From JAXMEQ01 sp046348225 (GTDB lineage: Bacteria > Pseudomonadota > Gammaproteobacteria > Burkholderiales > Burkholderiaceae_C), in assembly GCA_046348225.1 (NCBI GenBank), contig JAXMEQ010000002.1, positions 434,001-498,000 on the forward strand: a DNA stretch of 64,000 nt, written 5' to 3'. This document shows, one piece after another, positions 17,552 through 26,257 of this stretch. The position numbers and the translations under genes are program-made. Under the pieces are notes generated by a model. The model did not search any database, had not been told where the DNA came from, and saw only the letters and a program-made list of their open reading frames with translations. The number at the start of each line of letters is the position of its first letter. Within the stretch, counting starts at the first letter, position 1.

Positions 17552-18259
17552 TCAGACTCCTGCTTTCTCGGTGATCGTGCGCTTCTCGATGCGCTTTTCG
17601 GGGTTGGCGTTCAGCACGATGCGGTGCACATAGATGCCGGGCAGGTGGATCTGGTCGGGCACCATGTCGCCGGTGTCCACAATCTCTTCCACCTCCACCA
17701 CGCAGATCTTGCCGGCCATGGCGGCGGCCGGGTTGAAGTTGCGCGCGGTGTAGCGGAACTGCAGGTTGCCCGACCGGTCGGCCCGGTGCGCCTTGACCAG
17801 CGACACCTCGGGCACCAGGGCGCGTTCCATCACGTACTGCTCGCCGTCGAACTCGCGGATTTCCTTGCCCTCGGCCACGATGGTGCCGACACCGGTCTTG
17901 GTGAAGAAGGCCGGAATGCCGGCGCCCCCGGCGCGCAGCTTCTCGGCCAGCGTGCCCTGGGGCGTGAACTCCAGCTCCAGCTCGCCGGCCAGGTACTGGC
18001 GCTCAAACTCCTTGTTCTCGCCCACGTAGGACGAGATCATTTTCTTGATCTGCCGCGTCTCCAGCAGCTTGCCCAGGCCGAAGCCGTCGACGCCTGCGTT
18101 GTTGGAAATCACGGTGAGGTTCTTCACGCCGCTGTCGCGCAGCGCGTCGATCAGCGCCTCGGGGATGCCGCACAGGCCAAAGCCGCCGACCGCCATGAGC
18201 TGGCCGTCGCGCACGATGCCCTTGAGGGCCTCGGCGGCGGAGGGGTAAATTTTGTTCAC
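17552..18259 (-). CDS. scoA: 3-oxoacid CoA-transferase, subunit A
   Basis: 235 aa alpha subunit, opening MNKIYPSAAEALKGIVRDG with the family blocks GGFGLCGIPEALIDAL and ISNNAGVDGFGLG. It is the first gene of the scoAB pair. It is divergent from a PAS-LuxR regulator with a 76-bp spacer carrying an inverted repeat, which makes control by that regulator likely. Confidence 0.92.
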   Translation of the reverse strand: MNKIYPSAAEALKGIVRDGQLMAVGGFGLCGIPEALIDALRDSGVKNLTVISNNAGVDGFGLGKLLETRQIKKMISSYVGENKEFERQYLAGELELEFTPQGTLAEKLRAGGAGIPAFFTKTGVGTIVAEGKEIREFDGEQYVMERALVPEVSLVKAHRADRSGNLQFRYTARNFNPAAAMAGKICVVEVEEIVDTGDMVPDQIHLPGIYVHRIVLNANPEKRIEKRTITEKAGV

Positions 18260-18293
18260 GAAGGTCTCCTGAGGGAAAGCAGTCCCGTACGAT

Positions 18294-18315
18294 ACTACCT
18301 ATAAAGTTACGTAGT
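18294..18315. promoter_or_regulatory. inverted repeat between scoA and the PAS-LuxR gene
   Basis: ACTAC (18294-18298) and GTAGT (18311-18315) form a dyad with a 12-bp spacer in the middle of the divergent intergenic region, in AT-richer sequence. It is positioned to control both genes and is a candidate site for the LuxR-type product. Confidence 0.5.
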
Positions 18316-18335
18316 TCCCCGTAAAGGAAAGCACC

Positions 18336-18881
18336 ATGGATGTGGATTACCAGCTGGCCTTCAATCTGGCGCCGGTGGGGCTGTGCCTGTCACGCAACCG
18401 TGCCATTGTGGACTGCAACCAGCAGCTGTGCGAGATGTTTGGCGCCTCGCGCGAACTGCTGATCGGCCAGTCGTTCCAGGTGCTGTACCCGAGCGCCGAC
18501 GAGTACGAGCGCCTGGGCGCGCGCATGGCGCCGATCCTGAACGCCCGGGGCCGCTATGCGGACGACCGCATCATGAAGCGCGCCAATGGTGAAGTGTTCT
18601 GGTGCCATGTGACCGGCCGCGCGCTCAACCGTGCCGCGCCGCACGAGGCCGGCATCTGGGCCTTTGAAGACCTGAGCGCGCAGCGCCCCGTCAAGGCCGA
18701 ACTGACCGCCCGTGAGCGCGAGGTGGCCGCCCGCCTGCTGGACGGCATGACCAGCAAGGAGATCGGCAAGGCACTGGCCATCAGCCACCGCACGGTGGAG
18801 ATCTACCGCGCGCGCCTGATGCGCAAGTACAAGGCCAACACCACCGGCGACCTGGTGCACAAGCTCATGGCCGGAAGCTAA
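18336..18881 (+). CDS. PAS domain LuxR-type transcriptional regulator
   Basis: 181 aa. The N-terminal PAS domain (LAPVGLCLSRNRAIVDCNQQLCEMFGAS) binds or senses a small signal. The C-terminal LuxR/GerE helix-turn-helix has LTAREREVAARLLDGMTSKEIGK and SHRTVEIYRARLM. No phospho-acceptor receiver domain is present, so it probably senses directly. It is divergent from scoAB and likely regulates it. A 108-bp repeat follows its stop. Confidence 0.88.
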   Translation: MDVDYQLAFNLAPVGLCLSRNRAIVDCNQQLCEMFGASRELLIGQSFQVLYPSADEYERLGARMAPILNARGRYADDRIMKRANGEVFWCHVTGRALNRAAPHEAGIWAFEDLSAQRPVKAELTAREREVAARLLDGMTSKEIGKALAISHRTVEIYRARLMRKYKANTTGDLVHKLMAGS

Positions 18882-18882
18882 A

Positions 18883-18990
18883 GCCCCCACGCTCCCCCGC
18901 TTCGCGTGGGTCGCTGCCCCCCGAGGGGGCCCTCGCGCCCGCGCGGCCCCTTAGGCTGCGCTTTGCTTGCGTGGCGGCCCGGCGGCGCTC
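18883..18990 (+). repeat. second dispersed repeat family, copy a
   Basis: GC-rich palindromic sequence starting GCCCCCACGCT, with CCCACGCT.../...GCGTGGG and CCCCC-GAGGGGG stems, and ending GCGGCCCGGCGGCGCTC. The 5' and 3' blocks recur in reverse orientation inside gcvP (34552-34629), and a diverged version occurs at 44534-44611. It fills the gap between the LuxR gene stop and the convergent carboxymuconolactone-decarboxylase-like stop. Confidence 0.75.
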
Positions 18991-18993
18991 AAG

Positions 18994-19368
18994 TCAGGTC
19001 TTCGCGTCAATCACTTCCGACGCCGTGCGGAAGGCATCCACCGCCGCCGGGAAACCGCAGTACACGCTGGCGTGCAGGAAGATCTCCTGCAGCTCCTGCG
19101 GTGTCACGCCGTTGTTCAGCGCGCCGCGTACATGGATTTTCAGCTCGTGCATGCGGCCCAGCGCCACCAGCATCGACACGGTGACGATGCTGCGCGTCTT
19201 CAGGTCAATGCCGTCGCGCTGCCAGGTGTTGCCCCAGGCGTTGCGCGTCACCAGGTCCTGCAGCGGGCGGGTGAAGTCGGTGGCACGGTCCAGTGCGCCC
19301 TGCACATAGTCGTTGCCCAGCACGGCGCGGCGCGTGGCCATGCCCTTGTCGTAAATGGTGTCGCTCAT
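18994..19368 (-). CDS. carboxymuconolactone decarboxylase family protein
   Basis: 124 aa, single AhpD/CMD-like helical domain of the PcaC type (DFTRPLQDLVTRNAWGNTWQRDGIDLKTRSI, HVRGALNNGVTPQELQEIFLHASVYCGFPAAVDAF). PcaC decarboxylates 4-carboxymuconolactone in protocatechuate breakdown, but there are no other pca genes here, so the substrate is uncertain. It is divergent from another AhpD-like gene 58 bp away. Confidence 0.87.
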   Translation of the reverse strand: MSDTIYDKGMATRRAVLGNDYVQGALDRATDFTRPLQDLVTRNAWGNTWQRDGIDLKTRSIVTVSMLVALGRMHELKIHVRGALNNGVTPQELQEIFLHASVYCGFPAAVDAFRTASEVIDAKT

Positions 19369-19426
19369 GGGTACTCCTGTCGGTGGGCGCCAAGGATAAT
19401 CGTTCCATCAATTTCCGGAGACCTGC

Positions 19427-20011
19427 ATGAGCCGCTACCCTGCCCCCGACCTCAACGCCCTGCCCGACGACATCAAGGCCAAGGTGCTGGAGGTCCAGGA
19501 AAAGGCCGGCTTTGTGCCCAACGTGTTCCTGGCGTTTGCCCGGCGCCCGGCCGAGTGGCGGGCCTTCTTTGCCTACCACGACGCGCTGATGGCGCCTGAA
19601 ACCGTGGGCCGCACCAGCAACCTCAGCAAGGGCGACCGCGAGATGATCGTCACCGCCACCAGCGCCGCCAACAACTGCCTGTACTGCGTGGTGGCCCATG
19701 GCGCCATCCTGCGCATCCACGAGAAAAAGCCGCTGGTGGCCGACCAGGTCGCCATCAACTACCGCAAGGCCGACATCACCCCGCGCCAGCGCGCCATGCT
19801 GGACTTTGCAATGAAGGTCTGCCTGCATTCCGACGAGGTCAATGACGCCGACTTTGCGCCGCTGCACGCCCACGGCTTTGACGACGAGGACATCTGGGAC
19901 ATTGCAGCGATCACGGCGTTTTTCGGGCTGTCCAACCGCATGGCCAGCTTCTCGAACATGCTGCCCAACCCGGAGTTTTATGTGATGGGACGGATTCCCC
20001 GGCAGAAATGA
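19427..20011 (+). CDS. AhpD-like peroxidase-related protein
   Basis: 194 aa. The AhpD-type redox motif CLYCVVAH (C-x-x-C with a following His) sits in SAANNCLYCVVAHGAIL, and the length fits the peroxidase-related family of the AhpD/CMD superfamily. Such proteins reduce peroxides or peroxiredoxins through the two cysteines; the partner is unknown here. CGGAGAC precedes the ATG at 19427. The neighbouring divergent gene belongs to the same superfamily. Confidence 0.87.
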   Translation: MSRYPAPDLNALPDDIKAKVLEVQEKAGFVPNVFLAFARRPAEWRAFFAYHDALMAPETVGRTSNLSKGDREMIVTATSAANNCLYCVVAHGAILRIHEKKPLVADQVAINYRKADITPRQRAMLDFAMKVCLHSDEVNDADFAPLHAHGFDDEDIWDIAAITAFFGLSNRMASFSNMLPNPEFYVMGRIPRQK

Positions 20012-20118
20012 AGCCTTTCCGTTCCGGCCGTGGGCAGACTCAGGGTAAACCCGGGATACTTTGAATCCAGCGAGGTCGCTGCTGCGTACCTCTGCAAGAC
20101 ACCCACAAGAGGCAAGAC

Positions 20119-21003
20119 ATGTCGCTGGATTTTTACCCCCGCAAAAGCACCGACAAACCCGACAGCGGGTTCGGCGCATCGCAGCCGGCCCAGGTGACCC
20201 ACAGCTACCTGGGCACGCTGGAGGGCGACGATACGGGCCGCTGGCTGATCAACACACCCCTGCTGCAGTTCGGCCATCCCAAGATCCGCCTGCTGGCCAA
20301 GCGCCTGACCCAGCTCAAGAGCACCCCGCGCGACAAGGCACTGGCCTGCTTTGCCTATGTGCGCAGCATTCCCTTTGGCTGCATCTCCGACAGCGCCACC
20401 ACGCCGGCCATGGCTGTCCTGAAAATGGGCAAGGGTGACTGCCACACCAAGAGCACCCTGATGGTGGCACTGCTGCGCTCGCTGGGCATCCCGGCACGCA
20501 TGCGCTTTGTCACCATGAAGCAGGACTTCCTGCACGGCATCATCGACACCGGCGGTCACCCGATCGAGCACGCCTATGTGGAGGTGCTGCTGGATGACGA
20601 ATGGCAGGCGGTGGACAGCTACGTGGTGGACCTGCGCCTGGCCATGGCCGCCAAGTCGCGCCTGGCGATGGAAGGCCGCAAGCTGGGCTACGGCATGCAC
20701 ATTGACGGCGACATCAGCTGGGACGGCCAGAGCAGCTCGTTCGGCCAGTTCACCGTGGCCGACCCGGCCAGCATGCCGCTGCACGACTGGGGCGCCTTTG
20801 ACGACCCCTACCAGTTCTATTCGTCGGTGCCCTATGTGCGCGAGCGGCTCAACTGGTCGGCCCGCTTCAAGTGGCTGCTGGGCGCGCACGTGGTCAACCG
20901 CAAGGTCAACGAACTGCGCGCGAGCCCGGGCAAGCCGGGCGTCAGGCCAGGTGCACGCGCATCCAGTCCGGCAGCGGCGCGGACTTCTGCGCCGGAAAAT
21001 TGA
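20119..21003 (+). CDS. transglutaminase-like cysteine peptidase family protein
   Basis: 294 aa. The catalytic triad of the transglutaminase-like superfamily is intact: Cys108 in KGDCHTKS, His151 in IEHAYVEV and Asp166 in AVDSYVVD. No signal peptide is seen, so it is probably cytoplasmic; substrate unknown. GAGGCAAGAC precedes the ATG. It is the intact paralogue of the gene at 16151-16891. The last 62 bp overlap the 3' end of the convergent thioesterase gene, and the C-terminal Ala/Pro-rich tail encoded there looks like read-through sequence. Confidence 0.85.
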   Translation: MSLDFYPRKSTDKPDSGFGASQPAQVTHSYLGTLEGDDTGRWLINTPLLQFGHPKIRLLAKRLTQLKSTPRDKALACFAYVRSIPFGCISDSATTPAMAVLKMGKGDCHTKSTLMVALLRSLGIPARMRFVTMKQDFLHGIIDTGGHPIEHAYVEVLLDDEWQAVDSYVVDLRLAMAAKSRLAMEGRKLGYGMHIDGDISWDGQSSSFGQFTVADPASMPLHDWGAFDDPYQFYSSVPYVRERLNWSARFKWLLGAHVVNRKVNELRASPGKPGVRPGARASSPAAARTSAPEN

Positions 21004-21361
21004 CCCAGATCGTCGTCGCCCCGCCGGCCGCGTAGATCACGCCCGGGGCGTCGGCCCGTTCCATGGTGCCCCAGCTCTCGAACGTGCTGCGCGCCGGGTC
21101 GCTGACGTACATCTTCACCAGCACGTCGCCCGGGTATTCCAGCTGCTTGTAGAAATTGCAGAAGGCATTGACGATCACCGGCCCCTCGCCCTGCGGATCG
21201 GGCTGGCAACCGATGGAGCGCATCCAGTCGATGCGCACCGTTTCCAGGTAGCGGAAGTAGACGGTGTTGTTGACATGGCCCATCGCGTCCATGTCGCCCC
21301 AGCGGATGGGGATGGTCATTTCATAGACCAGCTTCTTGACCTCGGGAATTTCAATCTTCAT
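20942..21361 (-). CDS. acyl-CoA thioesterase (4HBT hotdog fold)
   Basis: 139 aa from ATG 21361, the only start that puts the hotdog domain at the N-terminus. RWGDMDAMGHVNNTVYFRYLE is the 4-hydroxybenzoyl-CoA thioesterase-type active-site block. It hydrolyses an unidentified acyl-CoA. It overlaps the upstream EamA gene by ATGA and the convergent transglutaminase gene by 62 bp. It is the last gene of an SDR-EamA-thioesterase operon. Confidence 0.9.
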   Translation of the reverse strand: MKIEIPEVKKLVYEMTIPIRWGDMDAMGHVNNTVYFRYLETVRIDWMRSIGCQPDPQGEGPVIVNAFCNFYKQLEYPGDVLVKMYVSDPARSTFESWGTMERADAPGVIYAAGGATTIWVNFPAQKSAPLPDWMRVHLA

Positions 21362-22251
21362 TGGTGCGCCTTGATGGATGCAAGGATACCCAGCGTGAAC
21401 AGCACGCAGGCAACGGATTGCGCCAGACTGGGCCACTGGCCGTCCCAGGCGAACGAGTAAAGCAGCGCGAACAGGGTTTCACTCACGATCAGTTGCCCAC
21501 ACAGGCTGGCCGACAGCTTCTGGCTGGCGATGTTCCACAGCACCGTGGCCAGCCATGACGAACCCATCCCGGTTGCTATACAAATGATAGCAAACCACGC
21601 AGCTTCGGTGCGGCCCAGAAGCTCTTTCGGCTCCGAGCCGGCAACACCGAACAACACCAGGGCGCCCAGGCCTGTGGCCACGCCAAGCCAGTTGGCCCAG
21701 TCGGTAGAGCTCACGTGGGTGTGTCGCTTGAGCCAGGCGGCGTTGACGATGGCAAACGCCGTCCAGCACACCATCGCGGCCACGGCGAACGCCACGCCCC
21801 GCCAGAACTGCGGCGCTGCGGCCCCGGCACTGCCGGCGTGGGGGGAGTACATCATCAGCGCCAGCCCGGCCGCCGTGAGGGCCAGGCCCGGCAGCAGCGC
21901 CGCCCAGCGCAGGTGCGCCGGCTTGCCCAGCAGCATGACCCAGACCGGGATGGTGCCGATGACCAGCGTCGGCACCTCGGTGCCAGCGTCACGGATGGCC
22001 AGCACCAGCAACAGGTAGTAGCCGGTGAAGCCCAGCACGCTCATGCCCAGCGCGGCCAGCGCCTGGCGGAGGGTGGGCAGCGGCCGACCCCGCATCACCA
22101 GCAGCATCAGCGCCGCCGCGACCACACCGTAGGCCACAAAGCGTCCGGCCGTGAGATCCACCGACGTGTAGCCTGCCACCATGCGCGGCGCCACGAACAC
22201 CAGGCCCCAGAGGGCCCCGGCGGCCAGCCCGGCCAGAATCCCGGTCAGCAT
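21358..22251 (-). CDS. EamA-family (DMT) transporter
   Basis: 297 aa with about ten hydrophobic helices in two EamA repeats (AAGALWGLVFVAPRMVAGYTS; ALPGLALTAAGLALMMYS; WLATVLWNIASQKLSASLCGQLIVSETLFALL). It is a probable exporter of small metabolites in the inner membrane. It starts directly after the SDR stop with no spacer and ends in an ATGA overlap with the thioesterase. A diverged 57-bp repeat (21575-21631) lies within it, and the repeat core encodes the hydrophobic stretch AIICIA of one transmembrane helix. Confidence 0.9.
   Translation of the reverse strand: MLTGILAGLAAGALWGLVFVAPRMVAGYTSVDLTAGRFVAYGVVAAALMLLVMRGRPLPTLRQALAALGMSVLGFTGYYLLLVLAIRDAGTEVPTLVIGTIPVWVMLLGKPAHLRWAALLPGLALTAAGLALMMYSPHAGSAGAAAPQFWRGVAFAVAAMVCWTAFAIVNAAWLKRHTHVSSTDWANWLGVATGLGALVLFGVAGSEPKELLGRTEAAWFAIICIATGMGSSWLATVLWNIASQKLSASLCGQLIVSETLFALLYSFAWDGQWPSLAQSVACVLFTLGILASIKAHQ
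21575..21631 (+). repeat. 57-bp dispersed repeat, copy 5 (diverged), inside EamA gene
   Basis: Core GCTATACAAATGATAGC (21575-21591). The next 40 bp match the arm only partly (CACGCAGC, GGTGCGG, CTTTCGGC). It is antisense to the permease gene. Confidence 0.6.
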
Positions 22252-23034
22252 TCAGGTGCCGAAGCCGTCGTCCGCCGCGATCACGGCGCCGTTGATGAAG
22301 TGGCTCTGGCCGCTGGCCAGCATCACCAGCAGTGCGTCCAGGTCCTGCGGCTGGCCGACACGCTTGCGCGGCAGCATCTGGATGAGTTTTTGCCCCTGCT
22401 CGGTCTGCCAGTGGTGGTGGTTGATCTCGGTGTCGATGTAGCCGGGGCAGATGGCGTTGACATTGATGCCGAAGCGCCCCCACTCCAGCGCCATCGCCCT
22501 GGTCATCTGCACCACGGCGGCCTTGCTCATGCAGTACACGCCAATCTGCGGCAACACCTTGAGGCCCGCCATGCTGGCAATGTTGACGATGCGCCCGCCG
22601 GTGTAGGTGCCGGGTGCGGCGCCGCGGGCCCGCGCCAGCATGCGCTTGCCGACTTCCTGCGCCACAAAGAAGGCGCCCTTGACGTTGGTGTTGAAGATGA
22701 AGTCGTAGTCGGCTTCTTCCACGTCCTGGATGCGCTGGGTAGTGCTGACGCCCGAGTTGTTGATGAGGATGTCGATCGAGCCAACCTCCGTCTCCGCATG
22801 CGCCACGGCCGCCTTCACGCTGTCAAGGTCGGTCACGTCCAGCGCCAGCACGTGGGCGTCACCGCCTCCGGCCTCGATCTCGGCGCGCAAGGCCTTGAGC
22901 TTTTCCACACGGCGGCTGGCCAGCACCACGGCGGCCCCGGCGCGCGACAGGGTTTTGGCGAACTGGGCCCCCAGGCCGCCCGATGCGCCGGTGATGAAGG
23001 CCACGCGGCCCGAGAGGTCGATGCTGTACGCCAC
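22252..23034 (-). CDS. SDR-family NAD(P)-dependent oxidoreductase
   Basis: 260 aa classical short-chain dehydrogenase. It has the TGASGGLG cofactor motif, NNSG, catalytic Ser in NIASMAG and YCMSK as the Y-x-x-x-K. The substrate is unknown. It is divergent from the ETF-ubiquinone oxidoreductase gene, with a dyad site in the shared 147-bp spacer, so a role in acyl or fatty-acid metabolism is possible. Confidence 0.92.
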   Translation of the reverse strand: MAYSIDLSGRVAFITGASGGLGAQFAKTLSRAGAAVVLASRRVEKLKALRAEIEAGGGDAHVLALDVTDLDSVKAAVAHAETEVGSIDILINNSGVSTTQRIQDVEEADYDFIFNTNVKGAFFVAQEVGKRMLARARGAAPGTYTGGRIVNIASMAGLKVLPQIGVYCMSKAAVVQMTRAMALEWGRFGINVNAICPGYIDTEINHHHWQTEQGQKLIQMLPRKRVGQPQDLDALLVMLASGQSHFINGAVIAADDGFGT

Positions 23035-23070
23035 GCCAGAGTCTCCTGTCTAAACTGCCCACGCAAATAA

Positions 23071-23082
23071 GAACGACCGTTC
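23071..23082. promoter_or_regulatory. GAACG-N2-CGTTC dyad, candidate TetR-type operator
   Basis: GAACGACCGTTC lies midway between divergent SDR and ETF-QO genes. Similar GAACG/CGTTC dyads are common operators of TetR-family regulators of fatty-acid degradation in proteobacteria. No such regulator is in the window. Confidence 0.45.
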
Positions 23083-23180
23083 GATTGTGCGCTGCCGCCG
23101 CATAAAATGCAGTCCGTCGAGCGACATGCGCCTGCCGCCTGTGGCTGCTCCAATTCATTATCAATCAGCGAGACCTTTTC

Positions 23181-24878
23181 ATGACCCACGAAGAAATACT
23201 GGCGCAGTTCGGCCCCCGCGAAGCGATGGAGTACGACGTGGTGGTGGTCGGCGGCGGCCCCGGTGGCCTGGCCACCGCGATCCGCCTCAAGCAGCTGGCC
23301 GCGCAACAGGGCACCGATGTGTCCGTGGTGGTGCTGGAAAAGGGCTCGGAGCCGGGCGCGCACATCCTGTCGGGCGCCATCATGGACCCGCGCGCGCTGA
23401 CCGAGCTGTTCCCCGACTGGAAGGCCCGCGGCGCCCCGCTGAACCAGCCGGTGACCGACGACGCGATGATTTTCCTGGGCGAGAAGTCGTCTTTCCGCAC
23501 GCCCAACTTCGTGCTGCCCGAGTGCTTCCAGAACCATGGCAACTACATTGTCAGCCTGGGCAACGTCACGCGCTGGCTGGCACAGCAGGCCGAGGCGCTG
23601 GGCGTGGAGATCTTCCCCGGCTTTGCCGCCGCCGAGGTGCTGTACAACGACGACGGCTCCGTCAAGGGCGTGGCCACCGGCAACATGGGCGTGGGCAAGG
23701 ACGGCGAGCCGACCGAGAACTTCCAGCTCGGCATGGAACTGCACGCCAAGTACACCGTGTTTGCCGAAGGCGCGCGCGGCCACCTGGGCAAGCAGTTGAT
23801 TGCGCGCTTCAAGCTCGACGCTGGCCGCGACCCGCAGACGTACGGCATCGGCGTCAAGGAAGTCTGGGAGATCGACCCGAAGCGTCACCAGCCCGGCTTT
23901 GTGATGCACACCGCCGGCTGGCCGATGGACAGCGCCACCTATGGCGGCGCCTTCCTGTACCACATGGAGGACAACAAGGTCACGCTGGGCTTCATCACCG
24001 GGCTGGACTACAGCAACCCCTACCTGAGCCCGTTCGAGGAATTCCAGCGCTGGAAGACGCACCCCAACATCCGCTGGTACCTGGAGGGCGACGAGTCCAA
24101 AGGCATCAAGCCCGGCAAGCGGCTGGGCTATGGCGCGCGCGCCATCACGGCCGGAGGCCTGCTGTCGCTGCCGAAGTTCGTGTTCCCGGGCGGCGCGCTG
24201 GTGGGCTGTGACGCCGGCTTCCTGAACGTGAGCCGGATCAAGGGCAGCCACGCGGCGATCAAGACCGGCATGCTGGCCGCCGAGGCCGCTTACGACGCCG
24301 TCACGGCCGGGCGCCAGCACGACGAGCTCACGGCCTATCCCGAGGCGTTCGAGCGCAGCTGGCTGCATGCCGAGCTGAACAAGGCGCGCAACTTCAAGGC
24401 CTGGTTCAAGAAGGGCCTGACGGTCGCCACACTGATGAACGGCGTTGAGCAGTTCGTGCTGCGCGGCCACGTGCCCTGGACCCTGCACCGCGACAAGCCG
24501 GACCACGCCTACCTGAAACCGGCGGCGGACTGCAAGCCGATCGACTACCCCAAGCCGGACGGCAAGCTCACCTTCGACCGGCTGAGTTCGGTGTTCATCT
24601 CCAACACCAACCACGAGGAAAACCAGCCCGCGCACCTGACCCTCAGGGACACTGCGGTGCCGGTGGGCATCAACCTCACCAAGTACGCCGGGCCCGAGGC
24701 CCGCTACTGCCCGGCGGGCGTGTACGAGTTCGTCAAGAACCCGGACAACACCGACCGGCTGCAGATCAATGCGCAGAACTGCGTGCACTGCAAGACCTGC
24801 GACATCAAGGACCCGAGCCAGAACATCGTGTGGGTCACGCCCGAAGGCGGTGGCGGCCCGAACTACGTTGGCATGTAG
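23181..24878 (+). CDS. electron transfer flavoprotein-ubiquinone oxidoreductase
   Basis: 565 aa, full length for ETF-QO. An N-terminal FAD-binding GGGPGGLA motif follows DVVVVGGG. The C-terminal 4Fe-4S domain has CPAGVYEF followed by NCVHCKTCDIKDP. It passes electrons from acyl-CoA dehydrogenases via ETF to ubiquinone at the inner membrane. No etfAB genes lie nearby. The start is ATG 23181 (MTHEEILAQFG), since homology begins at once. Confidence 0.96.
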   Translation: MTHEEILAQFGPREAMEYDVVVVGGGPGGLATAIRLKQLAAQQGTDVSVVVLEKGSEPGAHILSGAIMDPRALTELFPDWKARGAPLNQPVTDDAMIFLGEKSSFRTPNFVLPECFQNHGNYIVSLGNVTRWLAQQAEALGVEIFPGFAAAEVLYNDDGSVKGVATGNMGVGKDGEPTENFQLGMELHAKYTVFAEGARGHLGKQLIARFKLDAGRDPQTYGIGVKEVWEIDPKRHQPGFVMHTAGWPMDSATYGGAFLYHMEDNKVTLGFITGLDYSNPYLSPFEEFQRWKTHPNIRWYLEGDESKGIKPGKRLGYGARAITAGGLLSLPKFVFPGGALVGCDAGFLNVSRIKGSHAAIKTGMLAAEAAYDAVTAGRQHDELTAYPEAFERSWLHAELNKARNFKAWFKKGLTVATLMNGVEQFVLRGHVPWTLHRDKPDHAYLKPAADCKPIDYPKPDGKLTFDRLSSVFISNTNHEENQPAHLTLRDTAVPVGINLTKYAGPEARYCPAGVYEFVKNPDNTDRLQINAQNCVHCKTCDIKDPSQNIVWVTPEGGGGPNYVGM

Positions 24879-24946
24879 GGATACGCTGCAAGCCGTCAAC
24901 GGATTGCGCTATAACGAAGGCCTGAACACGATTCAGGGAGGCCTTT

Positions 24947-26257
24947 GTGGCAGCAGCGCGGCTGTACCAGCGCAAGTGGGTATTGATCAAGCTGCCCATC
25001 GCCCTTGCGGCGGTGGCGCTGGCGTCTTGGCTGTGGTCCACATGGCTGCCCCTGCCGCCGGCGGAAATCACGGTCTCCGCCGGGCGCGCGGACGGCGTGT
25101 ACCACGCCTATGCCCAACGATACGCTGAAAAGTTTGCTGCCCGGGGCGTGACGCTGCGGGTGCTCGAGTCCGACGGGTCAGTGCAGAACCTGCAGCGGCT
25201 GCGCGGCGCCGTCGAGCCGACGGCAGACCTGGCGTTCGTCCAGGGCGGCGTGGGTGCCGCCGTGGTGGCGCAGGAAGGCGGCATGCGCCTGCTCACGGTG
25301 TCCAAGATCGATATTGAACCGCTGTGGATCTTCGCGCGGCAGCCCGGCATCGAAGCACTGCAGCAACTGCAGGGACTGCGCATTTCGCTCGGGCCTGCGG
25401 GCAGCGGCACACGCCAGCTGGGGCTGGCCCTGCTGGAGCAGGTCCGCCTGAAGCAGGGTGAGTACACCGACGCCACACTGGCCGGCATGGCCGCCGTGGA
25501 TGCCCTGAAACAAGGCACGCTGGACGTGTTGATCTTGGTGGCGGCCCCTGACTCGGCCGTGATCCGGGCGGCCCTGGCGTCGCCAGCCATCCATCTGGTG
25601 CAGTTGCGGCGCACCGCGGCCCTGACCGAGCGCCTGCCCTGGCTGGTACCGCGCCTGCTGGCCCAGGGCACGCTGGGCCCGCAACTGCCGCCGCGCGATG
25701 TCACGCTGCTCACCACGTCGGCCAGCCTGGTGGCGCGCGCCGACCTGCATCCCGCGCTGCAACGGCTGGCCACCGACGTGGTGACTGAGGTGCACACCGG
25801 TGGCGGGCCGTTCCACCGCCCCGGCGAATTCCCGTCGCTCAAGCGGCTGCAGTTTCCGGCTTCGGAAGAGGCCCGGCGCACACTCACCCATGGCCTGCCC
25901 TGGCTTGAGGCCCACCTGCCATTCTGGTGGGCCCAGGTGGTGCTGCGCCTGCTGGTGATCTGCCTTCCGGTGGCGCTGGTGGCGCTGTGGCTTGCGCGCA
26001 TCGTGCCGGCCTATCTGCGCTGGCTGCTCGAGAGCCGCGTCACGCGCTGGTACGGCGAGCTGATGTACATCGAGCACGACCTGTCGCGTGAAAGTCTCAC
26101 CGGCCTGGACCTGAGCAAGTACCTCGACCGGCTCAACAGCATCGAGCGGCGGATGGAAGCCTTCGTGACCCCGACCTACCTGATGCCCCGCTGGTTCATG
26201 CTGCGCAAGCACATCGACTTCGTCCGCATGGGCCTGTTTCGCAGGCGTGGCCGATGA
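24947..26257 (+). CDS. TAXI-family TRAP binding protein, membrane-anchored (first of tandem pair)
   Basis: 436 aa from GTG 24947, with AGGGAGG 5 nt upstream. A hydrophobic anchor lies near residues 14-33. The periplasmic TAXI-type solute-binding domain is about 40-300 (ITVSAGRADGVYHAYAQRYAEKF, LRISLGPAGSGTR). A second transmembrane segment lies near 325-350 after LPFWWAQ, then a charged cytoplasmic tail of about 80 residues. Ordinary TAXI proteins end without this second anchor. No TAXI permease fusion is adjacent. It overlaps its paralogue by ATGA. Ligand unknown. Confidence 0.82.
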   Translation: MAAARLYQRKWVLIKLPIALAAVALASWLWSTWLPLPPAEITVSAGRADGVYHAYAQRYAEKFAARGVTLRVLESDGSVQNLQRLRGAVEPTADLAFVQGGVGAAVVAQEGGMRLLTVSKIDIEPLWIFARQPGIEALQQLQGLRISLGPAGSGTRQLGLALLEQVRLKQGEYTDATLAGMAAVDALKQGTLDVLILVAAPDSAVIRAALASPAIHLVQLRRTAALTERLPWLVPRLLAQGTLGPQLPPRDVTLLTTSASLVARADLHPALQRLATDVVTEVHTGGGPFHRPGEFPSLKRLQFPASEEARRTLTHGLPWLEAHLPFWWAQVVLRLLVICLPVALVALWLARIVPAYLRWLLESRVTRWYGELMYIEHDLSRESLTGLDLSKYLDRLNSIERRMEAFVTPTYLMPRWFMLRKHIDFVRMGLFRRRGR

